A DNA stretch of 64,000 bases from Hymenobacter sp. DG25A. Its GTDB lineage: Bacteria > Bacteroidota > Bacteroidia > Cytophagales > Hymenobacteraceae. The notes below the pieces were generated by a model that saw only the letters and a program-made list of their open reading frames with translations, ran no database searches and was not told where the DNA came from. The translations under genes were made by a program, and so were the position numbers. The stretch lies in the NCBI RefSeq assembly GCF_001280305.1, contig NZ_CP012623.1, positions 620,001 to 684,000 on the forward strand, given 5' to 3'. This document shows positions 50,995 to 60,294 of the stretch, one piece after another (positions within the stretch are counted from its first letter, which is position 1; each line of letters starts with the position of its first letter).

Positions 50995-51013
50995 CTGCAT
51001 GAACAGGGCTGAT

Positions 51014-52180
51014 TTAGTCAATCAGATGGAACAGGCGGCTCCACCGGATTTTGCTGAAGAAGTTGGGTGCGAAGGGGTCTACCGACAGCCAGATGAGTAC
51101 TGCTTTGCCCACAATATGGTCGGCGGGTACAAAGCCCCAATAGCGGGAGTCTTGGGAGTTGTGGCGGTTGTCGCCCATCATGAAGTAGTAGTTCTGCTTG
51201 AACGTGTACTGCGTAACGGGCTTACCATTCTGGTAGATGGTATCGTCCTGCCAGGTTACGCCGCTGTTATGCTCGTACTGGGCAATGATTTTAAAATAAA
51301 TCCCTGCGTTTTCGGGCGTAATAGTTACCGTCTGGCCTTCCTTCGGAATCTGGAGCGGGCCATAGTTATCGGCATTCCAGGGGCGGGTAGTGGCGCTTAG
51401 CGGAGTGGGTGAGGGAAAGTCTACGGTGTTGGGGAATACGCTGGGGTCGGGAATGCCGGCGGGCAGGCGCTGCTCCGTGAGGCGCTTCACGTAGGGCTGC
51501 TCCCGCAGGAAAGCCGCGGCTTCATTGGTGAGGTGCACCGTGTAAAAGGCCGTATCGCCCTGAAACAGCGGCTGCGGAATGCCCATATGGTCGTAGTCCA
51601 CCACGCTATGCTCGCGGAAGATATCATCCCGGATAGGAGCGTCGGTAGCCAGCTCGTAGCTGGTTTGCAGCTTGGGCGGGTTCTGGGCGGGCTTGCCGTT
51701 GATATAAACCTGGCTCTGGCGCACCTCAATCTGGTCGCCGGCTATGCCAATGCAGCGTTTAATGTAATTGGTGCGCAGGTCGGCGGGGTACTGCTTCTCA
51801 AACGGCACGTTAAACACTACCACGTCATTGCGCTTCACCTCGGAAAACCCCGGCAGGCGGTGGGAGGTAAGCTGAATGGCGTCGGAAAAGCTGGGAATAT
51901 TGGTGCCCCAGATGGTTTGGTGCGTGAGGGGTACCTGCAGCGGCGTTTGGGGCGTGCGGGGGCCGTAGTGCAGCTTGCTCACAAACAGGTAGTCGCCTAC
52001 CAGCAGGGAGTTTTCCATGGAGGGCGTCGGAATGGTATACGCCTCGAAGGTGGCCCAACGAATCAGGGTAGCTGCTACTACCGCAAACAGGATAGCATCA
52101 CCCCACTCGCGCGCAACGCTTTTGGGTTTTTTGTGGGTGGTCTCCGTCGCGGGATTTTTCTCCCAGAATTTTACGGCCAT
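51014..52180 (-). CDS. lepB: Signal peptidase I (large Bacteroidota form)
   Basis: The 388-residue protein has an N-terminal membrane segment (about 28-47), catalytic Ser54 in IPTPSMENSLL, catalytic Lys141 in YIKRCIGIAGD, and box motifs GDNRHNSQDSRYWGFVP near the end. It has a large insertion between Lys141 and the last box (about 155-335), which is normal for this phylum. It cuts Sec and Tat signal peptides at the outer face of the inner membrane, as needed by the many secreted proteins here. It lies after dapB with a 112-nt gap, in the usual order. Confidence 0.95.
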   Translation of the reverse strand: MAVKFWEKNPATETTHKKPKSVAREWGDAILFAVVAATLIRWATFEAYTIPTPSMENSLLVGDYLFVSKLHYGPRTPQTPLQVPLTHQTIWGTNIPSFSDAIQLTSHRLPGFSEVKRNDVVVFNVPFEKQYPADLRTNYIKRCIGIAGDQIEVRQSQVYINGKPAQNPPKLQTSYELATDAPIRDDIFREHSVVDYDHMGIPQPLFQGDTAFYTVHLTNEAAAFLREQPYVKRLTEQRLPAGIPDPSVFPNTVDFPSPTPLSATTRPWNADNYGPLQIPKEGQTVTITPENAGIYFKIIAQYEHNSGVTWQDDTIYQNGKPVTQYTFKQNYYFMMGDNRHNSQDSRYWGFVPADHIVGKAVLIWLSVDPFAPNFFSKIRWSRLFHLID

Positions 52181-52292
52181 GAGTCAGGTCAGCAGAAAGC
52201 AACTAGAAGAGGAAAGCCTCGCTATGGGAGAGGAGTTCCTGATAAACGGCGGAATATCCGACTAATTATGCGAATGTGGAATATGCTTCGGC

Positions 52293-53012
52293 TTACAGGC
52301 CCAGCAGGTCTTTCATCCCGAATACGCCTTGGTGGCCGGGCAGCCATTCGGCGGCCAGCAAAGCCCCTTGGGCAAAGGCATCCCGGCTGTGGGCTTCATG
52401 CTTCAGCTCAATGGTATCGAGGGCGGAAGTATAGGTTACAATGTGCGTGCCCACTACTTCGCCTTCGCGCTCGGAGACAATAGCCAGTTCCTGCTCATTG
52501 GCGGTAGTTTCGTTGCGCCAATGGGTTTTAGTAGGGAAGTGGCGCAGAATGCCTTCGGCGGTGGTGAGGGCCGTGCCGCTGGGCTGGTCTACTTTGTGCA
52601 CGTGGTGAATTTCCTTCACCTGCACATCGTAGCCGCCAAACTGATGCATTTTAGCAGCTATGTACTCGTTGAAGTGAAAGAACAGATTCACGCCCACGCT
52701 GAAGTTGGAGGCGTAAAAAAGCGAGCCATCAGCTTCCTGGCACAGCTCACGAACTTCTTCAAAGTGGTGCAGCCAGCCCGTGGAGCCGCACACCACCGGA
52801 ATGCCCTGGCGCAGGGCCGTGGATACGTTCAGAAAGGCGGAGTCCGGGTGGGTAAACTCAATAGCCACGTCAACGGTAGCCGGCGTGAAATCGGTAATGC
52901 GGCTTTCCGGCCTAGATGGATCTATAATGCCGGCAATACGATGACCCCGGGCTATGGCCTGTGCTTCCAAGGCATGACCCATTTTACCATAGCCAATCAG
53001 CAGAATATTCAT
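52293..53012 (-). CDS. dapB: 4-hydroxy-tetrahydrodipicolinate reductase
   Basis: A 239-residue enzyme with the NAD(P) motif GYGKMGHALE at the N-terminus, EFTHPDS, and the active-site HHVHKVDQPSGTAL (about 135-150). It forms tetrahydrodipicolinate for lysine and diaminopimelate, and so for peptidoglycan. Its ATG directly follows the TGA of the DUF5683 gene upstream (TGAATG, no gap). Its first bases are duplicated at the start of that upstream gene. Confidence 0.95.
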   Translation of the reverse strand: MNILLIGYGKMGHALEAQAIARGHRIAGIIDPSRPESRITDFTPATVDVAIEFTHPDSAFLNVSTALRQGIPVVCGSTGWLHHFEEVRELCQEADGSLFYASNFSVGVNLFFHFNEYIAAKMHQFGGYDVQVKEIHHVHKVDQPSGTALTTAEGILRHFPTKTHWRNETTANEQELAIVSEREGEVVGTHIVTYTSALDTIELKHEAHSRDAFAQGALLAAEWLPGHQGVFGMKDLLGL

Positions 53013-53732
53013 TCAACGCTTAGATTTCAATTGAAAAGAAAAAGCAACGCCGGGGGTTAGGCCGGAAGTGGGCACCCGCAACACGCTGGGCTCCCAGTGC
53101 AAGCTCAGGTCGTCGCTGATATCAAAGTCGTGCAGGTGGGCATCCACCAGCGCGTCCACAATGTTTAAGGTATAAGCTACAGCCGTATAAGCAATCCAGG
53201 TATCCCGGCGGGCACGGTAGAAAACCAGGCCCGCTTTGGCAGCATCGTCCGTGGGCTCCAGGCCAGAGCGGGGGCCGTCATCAGTGGTAAGCGAGTCGCC
53301 ATCAATACGGGCCCGATAGCCGCGGGAGTACTCTTTATAGCGGCGCTGATAGAAAATTTCCACCGCCAGCGTGCCGCCTATGGCCCCGTATACCAACGGC
53401 AACTTCCAGTATTTGCGGTTATAAATCTGACCGGCGCCGGGTAGAACGGCGGATAAAATGGCCGCTTTCTTCGGCCGCGTCACGTGCCAGCCCAACAGCC
53501 GCTCGGTGCGGCGCGTGGTGTCCGGCGCAGTAGGCGGGGTGCTTACTTGCACCGAGTCCGGCCCGGCGGTAACCACGGTTTGCGCCTGTACTGAACCGGT
53601 CAGCAGCAGGGCTGGCAATAAAGCCAGCAGTATAGCCCGCAGGCGGCCTTGCAGGGCGTTACCTGTCCAGGCATTGCCCTGAGCTTTCCGCAAGCCTTCC
53701 TTAGTTCTGTATCCATTCAGCAGAATATTCAT
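53013..53732 (-). CDS. DUF5683 protein, tandem copy with dapB-like 5' end
   Basis: A 239-residue protein. The first residues, MNILLNGYRTKEG, mimic the start of dapB (MNILLIGYGKMG), and the first 16 coding bases are identical. After residue 13 the sequence is unlike DapB and becomes a signal peptide (LRAILLALLPALLLTGSVQAQ). Then comes the DUF5683 domain, with GAGQIYNRKYWKLPLVYGAIGG and a C-terminal domain nearly the same as that of the neighbouring copy. It is one of two paralogues in tandem. No other in-frame ATG is available, so the dapB-like ATG is the likely start. The role of DUF5683 is unknown. Confidence 0.9.
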   Translation of the reverse strand: MNILLNGYRTKEGLRKAQGNAWTGNALQGRLRAILLALLPALLLTGSVQAQTVVTAGPDSVQVSTPPTAPDTTRRTERLLGWHVTRPKKAAILSAVLPGAGQIYNRKYWKLPLVYGAIGGTLAVEIFYQRRYKEYSRGYRARIDGDSLTTDDGPRSGLEPTDDAAKAGLVFYRARRDTWIAYTAVAYTLNIVDALVDAHLHDFDISDDLSLHWEPSVLRVPTSGLTPGVAFSFQLKSKR

Positions 53733-54344
53733 TCAACGGTTGGATTTCAGATGAAAAGAAAAAGCAATAGCGGGCGTAGGAGCTGCAGCGGGTAACTGAA
53801 GCACACTGGGCTGCCAGTGCAGGCTCAGGTCGTTACTAACGTCGAAGTCGTACAGGTGGGCATCTACCAGTGCGTCCACAATGTTTAGGGTGTAGGCCAG
53901 CGCAATGCCGCCTATCCACTGGTCGCGGGAGGTTCGCAGGGAACTTAGCGTGGTATGTACGTTGGCATCCGAGAGTTCCTTCCCGGAGTGCTCTCCTTGG
54001 TCAATGGTTCTGGGGTTGCCATCCATCCGGGCTTCATAGCCCCGCGCATACTCTTTGTAGAGGCGCTGGGCATGCATTTCTCCGATAATAGCACCCCCAA
54101 TAGCCCCGTATACCAGCGGCAGCTTCCAGTATTTACGGTTATAGATCTGCCCGGCACCCGGGAGCACGGCCGAGAGAATAGCGGCTTTCTTTGGCCGCGT
54201 TACCGACCAGCCCAGCAACCGCTCGGTACGGCGGGTAGAATCAGACACTAAAGAACCGGCGGTAAAGGCCTGCGCCCATCCCTGACCGGCCAGCAGCAAG
54301 ACTGGCAATGAAGTCAGAAGGATATGACGCAGCCCGTTATGCAT
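53733..54344 (-). CDS. DUF5683 protein, second tandem copy
   Basis: A 203-residue protein with a signal peptide (HILLTSLPVLLLAGQGWAQ) and a DUF5683 domain; the block GAGQIYNRKYWKLPLVYGAIGG and the surrounding residues match the neighbouring copy. The start ATG at 54344 lies 8 nt after the parB stop. The gene ends in TGA directly followed by the ATG of the next copy. This is the family position expected in Bacteroidota (parB-DUF5683-dapB-lepB), so it is the less altered copy. Confidence 0.9.
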   Translation of the reverse strand: MHNGLRHILLTSLPVLLLAGQGWAQAFTAGSLVSDSTRRTERLLGWSVTRPKKAAILSAVLPGAGQIYNRKYWKLPLVYGAIGGAIIGEMHAQRLYKEYARGYEARMDGNPRTIDQGEHSGKELSDANVHTTLSSLRTSRDQWIGGIALAYTLNIVDALVDAHLYDFDVSNDLSLHWQPSVLQLPAAAPTPAIAFSFHLKSNR

Positions 54345-54352
54345 AGCTGTGC

Positions 54353-55303
54353 TTACGCGGGTTGTAGAATATGCAGAATACGCTGCATGTCCTCCACGGA
54401 GTCGAAAGCAATTTTGATTTCGCCGCGGCCCTGCGGTCCGGGCTTCACCATCACACGGCTGCCAAAACGCTCCGAGAGGTGGCGCTCGGTACGGCGTAGC
54501 TCTGCCACGGGTACCTGCACGTTGGTTTCCTGTACCTGCTGGGCACTGGGTGCGTCGGCGGGCTTGGGCAGGCCAGCCCCGGTACGCACCAGCTGCTCTA
54601 CCCGGCGCACCGACAGCTCCTCGGCTACAATGCGGTGGAACAAAGCCAGCTGCTGCTCGGCATCCTCAATGCTGATAAGGGCGCGGGCGTGGCCCATGCT
54701 GATTACCGCATCGCGCAGGCCTACCTGGATATCGGGCGGCAGCTTGAGCAGGCGCAGGTAGTTGGTTACCGTAGAGCGGTTTTTGCCTACCCGGTCGCCC
54801 AGCTCTTCCTGCTTCAGGTTGCACTCGCTCACCAGGCGCTGGTAGCTGAGGGCAATTTCAATGGCGTTAAGATTCTCGCGCTGAATGTTCTCAATCAGGG
54901 CCATTTCCAGCATCTGCTGGTCATCGGCCTTGCGGATGTAGGCGGGAATGGTATCCAGGCCAGCCAGCTTGGACGCCTGCAAGCGCCGCTCCCCGCTGAT
55001 GAGCTGGTAGGCGTTGGTGCCCGTCTGGCGTACCGTTACGGGCTGAATGATACCCTGAATCCGGATGCTTTCGGCTAGCTCCTGCAGCGCTTCCTGATCG
55101 AAGTGGGTGCGGGGCTGATAGGGGTTGGCTTCGATGTGCGCCACCGGAATGAAGCCCACCGAGTTGACGGGGTGCGACACGAGCCGGTCACTCTTTTTCT
55201 CGTAGCTGCCTTCAATCAGGGCATTAAGCCCCCGGCCCAGACCACCTATTTTACGCTTGGGTGTCGCCGCTGGCGTAGATTTCTCTTCGGGTTTCTCTGA
55301 CAT
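54353..55303 (-). CDS. parB: Chromosome partition protein ParB
   Basis: I start at the ATG at 55303 (MSEKPEEKSTPAA); the frame is open to 55336. The 316-residue product has the ParB N-terminal domain with the CTPase-linked motifs NPYQPRTHFDQEALQELA and SGERRLQASKLAG, the helix-turn-helix region with LNAIEIALSYQRLVSECNLKQEELGDRVGKNRSTVTNYLRLL and a C-terminal dimerisation part. It binds parS sites and works with ParA for chromosome segregation. The usual neighbour parA is 2.2 kb away. A promoter box and a leader hairpin lie directly upstream. Confidence 0.96.
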   Translation of the reverse strand: MSEKPEEKSTPAATPKRKIGGLGRGLNALIEGSYEKKSDRLVSHPVNSVGFIPVAHIEANPYQPRTHFDQEALQELAESIRIQGIIQPVTVRQTGTNAYQLISGERRLQASKLAGLDTIPAYIRKADDQQMLEMALIENIQRENLNAIEIALSYQRLVSECNLKQEELGDRVGKNRSTVTNYLRLLKLPPDIQVGLRDAVISMGHARALISIEDAEQQLALFHRIVAEELSVRRVEQLVRTGAGLPKPADAPSAQQVQETNVQVPVAELRRTERHLSERFGSRVMVKPGPQGRGEIKIAFDSVEDMQRILHILQPA

Positions 55304-55311
55304 ACCTGCAA

Positions 55312-55339
55312 TAGGCTTCTGCCCAACACCGGGCAAAAG
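55312..55339 (-). promoter_or_regulatory. Hairpin in the parB leader
   Basis: The stem GGCTTCTGCCC with GGGCAaAAGC (one mismatch) sits between the parB -7 box and the start codon. It may influence translation of parB; this is inferred. Confidence 0.4.
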
Positions 55340-55346
55340 CAGGATT

Positions 55347-55354
55347 CAAAAATA
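55347..55354 (-). promoter_or_regulatory. -7 promoter box for parB
   Basis: The minus strand reads TATTTTTG, a full match to TAnnTTTG, 44-51 nt before the chosen parB start. It indicates that parB has its own promoter, apart from parA. Confidence 0.6.
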
Positions 55355-55437
55355 CACAAACGTCGGGGAAGGATGGGAAATTTTGTTGGGCCGGGGAATT
55401 GTGGGCAATCAGGCCAGCGGAACTGCCTGCTCCTCAA

Positions 55438-55480
55438 CTAAAAAAACGGCCAGCGTCATCTTATCGATAACGCTGGCCGG
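55438..55480 (-). terminator. Terminator of the PA14/ricin gene
   Basis: CGGCCAGCGT (55447-55456) pairs with ACGCTGGCCG (55470-55479). On the minus strand it is followed by a TTTTTTT run. It lies 28 nt after the stop of the PA14 gene. Confidence 0.85.
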
Positions 55481-55507
55481 AAAGAAATTCGCTGGCAGAG
55501 TGGCAGG

Positions 55508-57271
55508 CTATTGACCGGCGCTGGCCTCCGGAACCGTTGCGCTGGGCTTGCGCAGCTTCAGCGGGTGGCGGGTAGTAGTAGTGCCTACCGTGAGGTGCAG
55601 GTAGTAGTCGCCGGGGGGCAGATCGGTGAATTCCAGGGTCTGGAGCTGTATGCCCACTGTGCGGCGGCGGTAGTCCGATACGCGCACCACGGCGCCATTC
55701 TGGTTGTATAAAACCCAACCCACGGGCAGTTCTTCCGGCAGGCGGTACGTCAGTTGTACTACCCCGTTGCTGGGGTTGGGGTACAAACTCATGCGGTTAG
55801 CGCCGATACCGGGCCGGTCTACGGCTGCCTGCAGCAGCTCCCGGTTTTGGTTGGGGATTACCTTGGTCAGCTTCCAGTCCTGGGTTTCATTGTCCTTAAA
55901 GCGCCACTGTACGATACCGGTGTCGGTAGAGTCGCGGGCGGTAAGGGCTTTTTTGCTGTGTTTGGCTACGATTTTATAATACCCGTCTTCCGTCAGCTCA
56001 ATATTCCATTGCTGGTTGTTGCCGCTGTAATAAGGCCACAGGTTCAGGGCCGCGCCATTGGAGGTAGAACTGCCCAGTACTTCCAGTACGCGGTTATTGC
56101 CGGGCACCATCAGGCGGTAGAAACCATCATTCTGCTGCTCAATACGCCAATGTGTGGCTTCATTTTGGGGAGCCGCTGCCGTACCACCCGTGGGAACAGT
56201 TTGGTAAGCGCGCATATTGGGGCGGCTGGGGTCCTGTACCTCCAGAGCCCGGCCGGTGGAGCGCGAAGTAATAATATATATGGCGGGCTCCACCCGGGCC
56301 GGCGCTCTAACAGCGGCTGGCTTTGGCGCCGCTGGAGCGGGCTTGGGTGCCGCGGCTACGGGAGGCTTAGGCTTGCTGGCAATCGCTTTTTCCGGCTTAG
56401 CAACTTCTTTGCGGGGCGCAGCCGGAACGGCCGCAACAGCTTTCGGAGCGGGTTCTTTCTGCACCGGTTTCGGAGCTGCTGGAACCGCAGCAGGTTTAGG
56501 AGCTGGCGCGGCTGGTTTTGCCGCTACCGCTACCGGTGTCGGTGCAGGGGTGCGAACGGGGGGCGCTGGTTTGGGCGCGGCCGGTTGAACAGGAACCGCT
56601 ACTTTGGGGGCCGGCACTTCCGGAGCGGGCGTAGGCGGAGCGGGCTTTACCGCTGCCACCGCTACCACTGGCGTCGCTGCAGGGGCCGTTACTACCGGGG
56701 TAATGCTGGAACCCAAGGGGTAGAGATACTCCATGGGAATAATCTGCAGGCCTTTGCCGGGCGCCAGCCACTGCAGCTGCAGGTGGGCTTCGCCATCGGC
56801 ATCTACATATTCCAGCTTAATGCTGGTTTTCTCGTTAGCCGCCAGTTGCACAAAAGCGTTAGAATTATCCTCGCGGCGGCCGTCCCAGGTATCCAGCACC
56901 TTCTTGCCATTTACCCACAGCCGAATTTCATCGTTGGTGGGTACCTGAAAGCGGTAGGTGCCGGTGGTAGGAGCCACCAGCAGACCTTCCCAGCGCACCG
57001 AGAAGTAATCCGTGGGCAGGTCCTTGGAAGGCGCGCCCAGACCCCAGTTAAAGTCCACGGAGGCATCTACGCGGCGCAGAACAGGCGCTCCGGCTAAAGT
57101 ACCATTGGGGTAGTAGCTGCCCGTAAGCCCGCTGCCAACCACTGCCGGCGCTGCGCTGGTGGCTGAAACGGAAGCGTTACCGGTGGGACCAGCCCAGGCG
57201 TGGGTACCGCCGGGCGTAGCGCCAGTCAGGACAAGGCCAGCCAGCAGAGAACAAAATAACGGATACTGCAC
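55508..57271 (-). CDS. Secreted PA14 / ricin-type lectin protein with T9SS sorting domain
   Basis: A 587-residue protein. Order: signal peptide (1-27), PA14 domain (about 45-190, with FSVRWEGLLVAPTTGTYRF and WVNGKKVLDTWDG), a linker very rich in Pro, Ala and Lys (about 190-330), a ricin-B-type lectin domain (about 333-465, with YYKIVAKHSKKALTA), and a type IX secretion C-terminal sorting domain starting at SLYPNPSNGVVQLTY (about 495-575), with a short extra tail. PA14 and ricin domains bind carbohydrate, so the protein is likely a surface or released glycan-binding protein. It lies between parA and parB, an uncommon place. No enzyme domain is seen. Confidence 0.9.
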   Translation of the reverse strand: MQYPLFCSLLAGLVLTGATPGGTHAWAGPTGNASVSATSAAPAVVGSGLTGSYYPNGTLAGAPVLRRVDASVDFNWGLGAPSKDLPTDYFSVRWEGLLVAPTTGTYRFQVPTNDEIRLWVNGKKVLDTWDGRREDNSNAFVQLAANEKTSIKLEYVDADGEAHLQLQWLAPGKGLQIIPMEYLYPLGSSITPVVTAPAATPVVAVAAVKPAPPTPAPEVPAPKVAVPVQPAAPKPAPPVRTPAPTPVAVAAKPAAPAPKPAAVPAAPKPVQKEPAPKAVAAVPAAPRKEVAKPEKAIASKPKPPVAAAPKPAPAAPKPAAVRAPARVEPAIYIITSRSTGRALEVQDPSRPNMRAYQTVPTGGTAAAPQNEATHWRIEQQNDGFYRLMVPGNNRVLEVLGSSTSNGAALNLWPYYSGNNQQWNIELTEDGYYKIVAKHSKKALTARDSTDTGIVQWRFKDNETQDWKLTKVIPNQNRELLQAAVDRPGIGANRMSLYPNPSNGVVQLTYRLPEELPVGWVLYNQNGAVVRVSDYRRRTVGIQLQTLEFTDLPPGDYYLHLTVGTTTTRHPLKLRKPSATVPEASAGQ

Positions 57272-57476
57272 AGGAAGCGAAATTTGGGTGTTGTTACCGA
57301 TTATACACCAAAAGGAGCCATGAATTTACAGCTTCTGAATTTGTCGCGCCAATCGGAGGGGTGTAAAATTTGCACTTACCCCGCAAGGGGTTTTGGGAAA
57401 ATAGGGTCTGGGCTCTGTGCTGCTGGTTTTTAGGCCGATAAAAATTCACCGAATTTGTGCTGCCGATAAAAGTCAT

Positions 57477-57511
57477 AAAAAAAGCCCTCAACAAGTAAGG
57501 GCTTTTCTTTT
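57477..57511 (-). terminator. parA terminator
   Basis: AAAGCCCT (57481-57488) pairs with AGGGCTTT (57498-57505) around a nine-base loop; T-rich flank on the minus strand. It lies 14 nt past the parA stop. Confidence 0.85.
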
Positions 57512-57523
57512 GGCTGTTATGGC

Positions 57524-58330
57524 TTAGGCCGCGCTGTCTTCCGCGGCCTCCGGCGTGGCATCTACCGCATTCTTCTCCACAATTTCGCGGGCCAGATTGA
57601 GGTAGCTGATAGAGCCTTTGCTCTCTGCATCGTGCAGAATAACCGGAATGCCAAAGCTCGGCGACTCCGACAGCTTCACGTTGCGCGGAATAATGGTATC
57701 GAACACCAACTGCTGGAAGTGCAACTTTACTTCTTCCACCACCTGGTTGCTCAGGCGCAGGCGCACATCGTACATGGTCAACAGAATGCCCTCAATTTCC
57801 AGCTCCGTGTTCAGGCGGCTCTGAATAATTTTGATGGTGTTCAGCAGCTTGCCCAGACCTTCCAACGCAAAGTACTCGCACTGCACCGGAATGATAACGG
57901 AGTGAGCAGCCGTGAGGGCATTCACCGTAATCAGGCCCAAGGAAGGCGAGCAGTCAATGATGATGAAGTCGTACTGATCGGCCAGGGGGCGCAGGGCCTC
58001 CTTCATCCGTTCTTCGCGGTTGGGCAGGTTAATCATCTCCACCTCAGCGCCTACCAAATCAATGTGGGAGGGCATCAGGTCGAGGTGGGGCAGTACGTGG
58101 GTGGTCAGGATAATATCCTGGGCATTAATGCCATCCACCATGCACTCGTAAATGCTGTTCTGAATGTCTTTGGGGTCGAAGCCGACGCCAGAGGTGGCGT
58201 TAGCCTGAGGGTCGGCGTCTACCAGCAAGGTGCGATATTCCAGCGCTGCCAGCGAGGCCGCGAGGTTAATCGAGGAGGTGGTTTTGCCCACCCCGCCTTT
58301 CTGATTGGCTACCGCAATAATTTTTCCCAT
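57524..58330 (-). CDS. parA: Chromosome partition ATPase ParA (Soj-like)
   Basis: The 268-residue protein has the deviant Walker A motif [14 protein letters not shown] beginning at residue 11, the second lysine-type pattern [12 protein letters not shown], and [18 protein letters not shown], all standard for ParA. It moves and positions chromosomal origins with ParB, using nonspecific DNA binding. It is the first of the minus-strand genes that continue with the PA14 protein and then parB; because each has its own terminator or promoter, they are probably not one transcript. Confidence 0.97.
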   Translation of the reverse strand: MGKIIAVANQKGGVGKTTSSINLAASLAALEYRTLLVDADPQANATSGVGFDPKDIQNSIYECMVDGINAQDIILTTHVLPHLDLMPSHIDLVGAEVEMINLPNREERMKEALRPLADQYDFIIIDCSPSLGLITVNALTAAHSVIIPVQCEYFALEGLGKLLNTIKIIQSRLNTELEIEGILLTMYDVRLRLSNQVVEEVKLHFQQLVFDTIIPRNVKLSESPSFGIPVILHDAESKGSISYLNLAREIVEKNAVDATPEAAEDSAA

Positions 58331-58584
58331 TTGCTTGCACTATTAGCCGTTGGCTGCCAGCTGGTTGGTAAGAGAATGTCGCAAAGTAAGCCGATAACCA
58401 GAGGCTTCAGCCGACTGCTAGTTTATGACAAAATAAGGGTTTCACCAAGGCGCCGCAGCACCGGTTCTCCTCAGGCAGGAGAGGCAAGTGCGGTGGGCTA
58501 ACGGAGAAAAGCTGCTGGCCAAAACACAATGGCTAACCCCTGAACCCTTACACTTGCACAAATATACACGCTTTCACCTTTCCC

Positions 58585-60252
58585 ATGATTCCGTTTTCGC
58601 GTTGCTTTTCCCGGATGGTCTTTCTGCTGCTTCCTGCCCTGGCTGGCTGCGGCGGGAATAAGCAAACCACCGATGCCCGACGCGTATTCCGCTACAACCA
58701 GCCCGAGGCGCTAACCTCCCTGGACCCGGCTTTTGCCCGCAACCAGGCCAACATCTGGGCTACCACGCAGCTCTACAACGGGCTGGTAGAGCTGGATGAG
58801 CAGCTCAAGCCCGGCCCTTCCATTGCCCGCGGCTACAGCATCTCGCCCAATGGCCGCCAGTATACCTTCACGCTGCGCCCCAATGTGTTTTTTCACGATT
58901 CCGAGGTGTTTGCCAATGGCAAAGGCCGCCGGGTAACGGCCCAGGATTTCGTGTACAGCTTCCGGCGCCTGCTGGATGCGCCCACGGCCAGCCCCGGCGG
59001 CTGGATTTTCCGGGGTAAGGTGCTGGAAAACGCCCAGGGCGAGCCTGCCGATACCTGCTTTGTGGCCGTAAACGACTCCACGCTGCGTATTCACCTGCAG
59101 GAGCCTTTTATTCCGTTTCTGGGAATTCTGACCATGCCCTATGCCTATGTAGTGCCTCGGGAGGCCGTACAGCGCTACGGCAAGGATTTTCGGGAGCACC
59201 CCGTCGGCACCGGTCCGTTTGTATTTAAGGAGTGGGATGAAGGCAATGCCATTGTGTACCACCGCAACCCCAGCTACTGGAAAATGGACGCCCAGGGCCG
59301 GCAACTGCCCTACCTGGACGCCGTACAGATCAGCTTTATCCAGGACCGCAAAACCGAGTTCCTGACGTTTATGCAGGGCCGGCTTGATTTCCTGAGCGGC
59401 ATCCGGGCGGGCTCCCGGGACCTGATTATGCACCCCGATGGCACCGTGCGCGAGGACTTCAAGGGCAAGTTTCAGCTGCAGAAAGTACCTTACCTCAACA
59501 CGGAATACCTCGGCCTGCAGCAGGACCCCACCAACCTGCGCGGGGAGGCTGCCAACCCGGCCTTGCGCGACAAGCGTGTGCGTCAGGCCCTGAGCTACGC
59601 TATTAACCGCCCAGAGCTGCTGGCTTATTTTCTCAACAATGTGGGCGTGCCGGGCACTTCGGGTTTCGTGCCCGCCTCGTTGCCCTCCTTCAGTCAAAAG
59701 CTGGTGCCCGGCTATACCTATCAACCGGAAAAAGCCCGGGAGCTACTGCGGGCGGCTGGTTTTGGTCCCGGCAAGCCCCTGCGGCTGCGCCTGACCACCG
59801 TGGCCGAGCGCAAAGAAGTGTGCGAATACCTGCAGAAGAACTGGGCTGATGTGGGCGTGCAGGTAGAAATCGATGTCAATCAATCGGCCGCGCAGCAGGA
59901 AATGGTGGACAACGGCCGGGCGGCCTTCTTCACCAAGTCATGGCTGGGCGACTACCCCGACGCAGAAAACTACCTGGCCCTGTTCTACAGCAAAAACTTC
60001 TCGCCGGCCGGCCCCAACAAAACGCACTTCAAAAACGCCGCCTACGACAAGCTCTACGAGCAGGCCAAGCTGGAGCAGAATCTCGACAAGCGCTATGACC
60101 TCTACCGCCAGATGGACCGCATCATCGTAGAAGAATGCCCCGTCATTACCCTGTATTACGACGAAGTAGTGCGCCTTACCCAGAACAACGTGCGCGGCCT
60201 CATGCCCAACCCCATGAACCAGCTGGTGCTGGAACGGGTGCGGAAAGAGTAG
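58585..60252 (+). CDS. Peptide ABC transporter substrate-binding lipoprotein (OppA-like)
   Basis: A 555-residue protein with a lipoprotein signal (LPALAGCGG, Cys around 22) followed by an SBP_bac_5 domain: YNQPEALTSLDPAF, YVVPREAVQRYGKDF, HPVGTGPFVFKEWDEG and RVRQALSYAINRP. It belongs to the family binding oligopeptides, nickel or similar ligands. No permease or ATPase gene is adjacent, so the transporter partners are elsewhere. It is divergent from parA and followed by a composite palindrome. The length is normal. Confidence 0.93.
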   Translation: MIPFSRCFSRMVFLLLPALAGCGGNKQTTDARRVFRYNQPEALTSLDPAFARNQANIWATTQLYNGLVELDEQLKPGPSIARGYSISPNGRQYTFTLRPNVFFHDSEVFANGKGRRVTAQDFVYSFRRLLDAPTASPGGWIFRGKVLENAQGEPADTCFVAVNDSTLRIHLQEPFIPFLGILTMPYAYVVPREAVQRYGKDFREHPVGTGPFVFKEWDEGNAIVYHRNPSYWKMDAQGRQLPYLDAVQISFIQDRKTEFLTFMQGRLDFLSGIRAGSRDLIMHPDGTVREDFKGKFQLQKVPYLNTEYLGLQQDPTNLRGEAANPALRDKRVRQALSYAINRPELLAYFLNNVGVPGTSGFVPASLPSFSQKLVPGYTYQPEKARELLRAAGFGPGKPLRLRLTTVAERKEVCEYLQKNWADVGVQVEIDVNQSAAQQEMVDNGRAAFFTKSWLGDYPDAENYLALFYSKNFSPAGPNKTHFKNAAYDKLYEQAKLEQNLDKRYDLYRQMDRIIVEECPVITLYYDEVVRLTQNNVRGLMPNPMNQLVLERVRKE

Positions 60253-60294
60253 AAGGAATTACAAAGGAAAAGTCATGTCTTGCTTCACGTAAGC

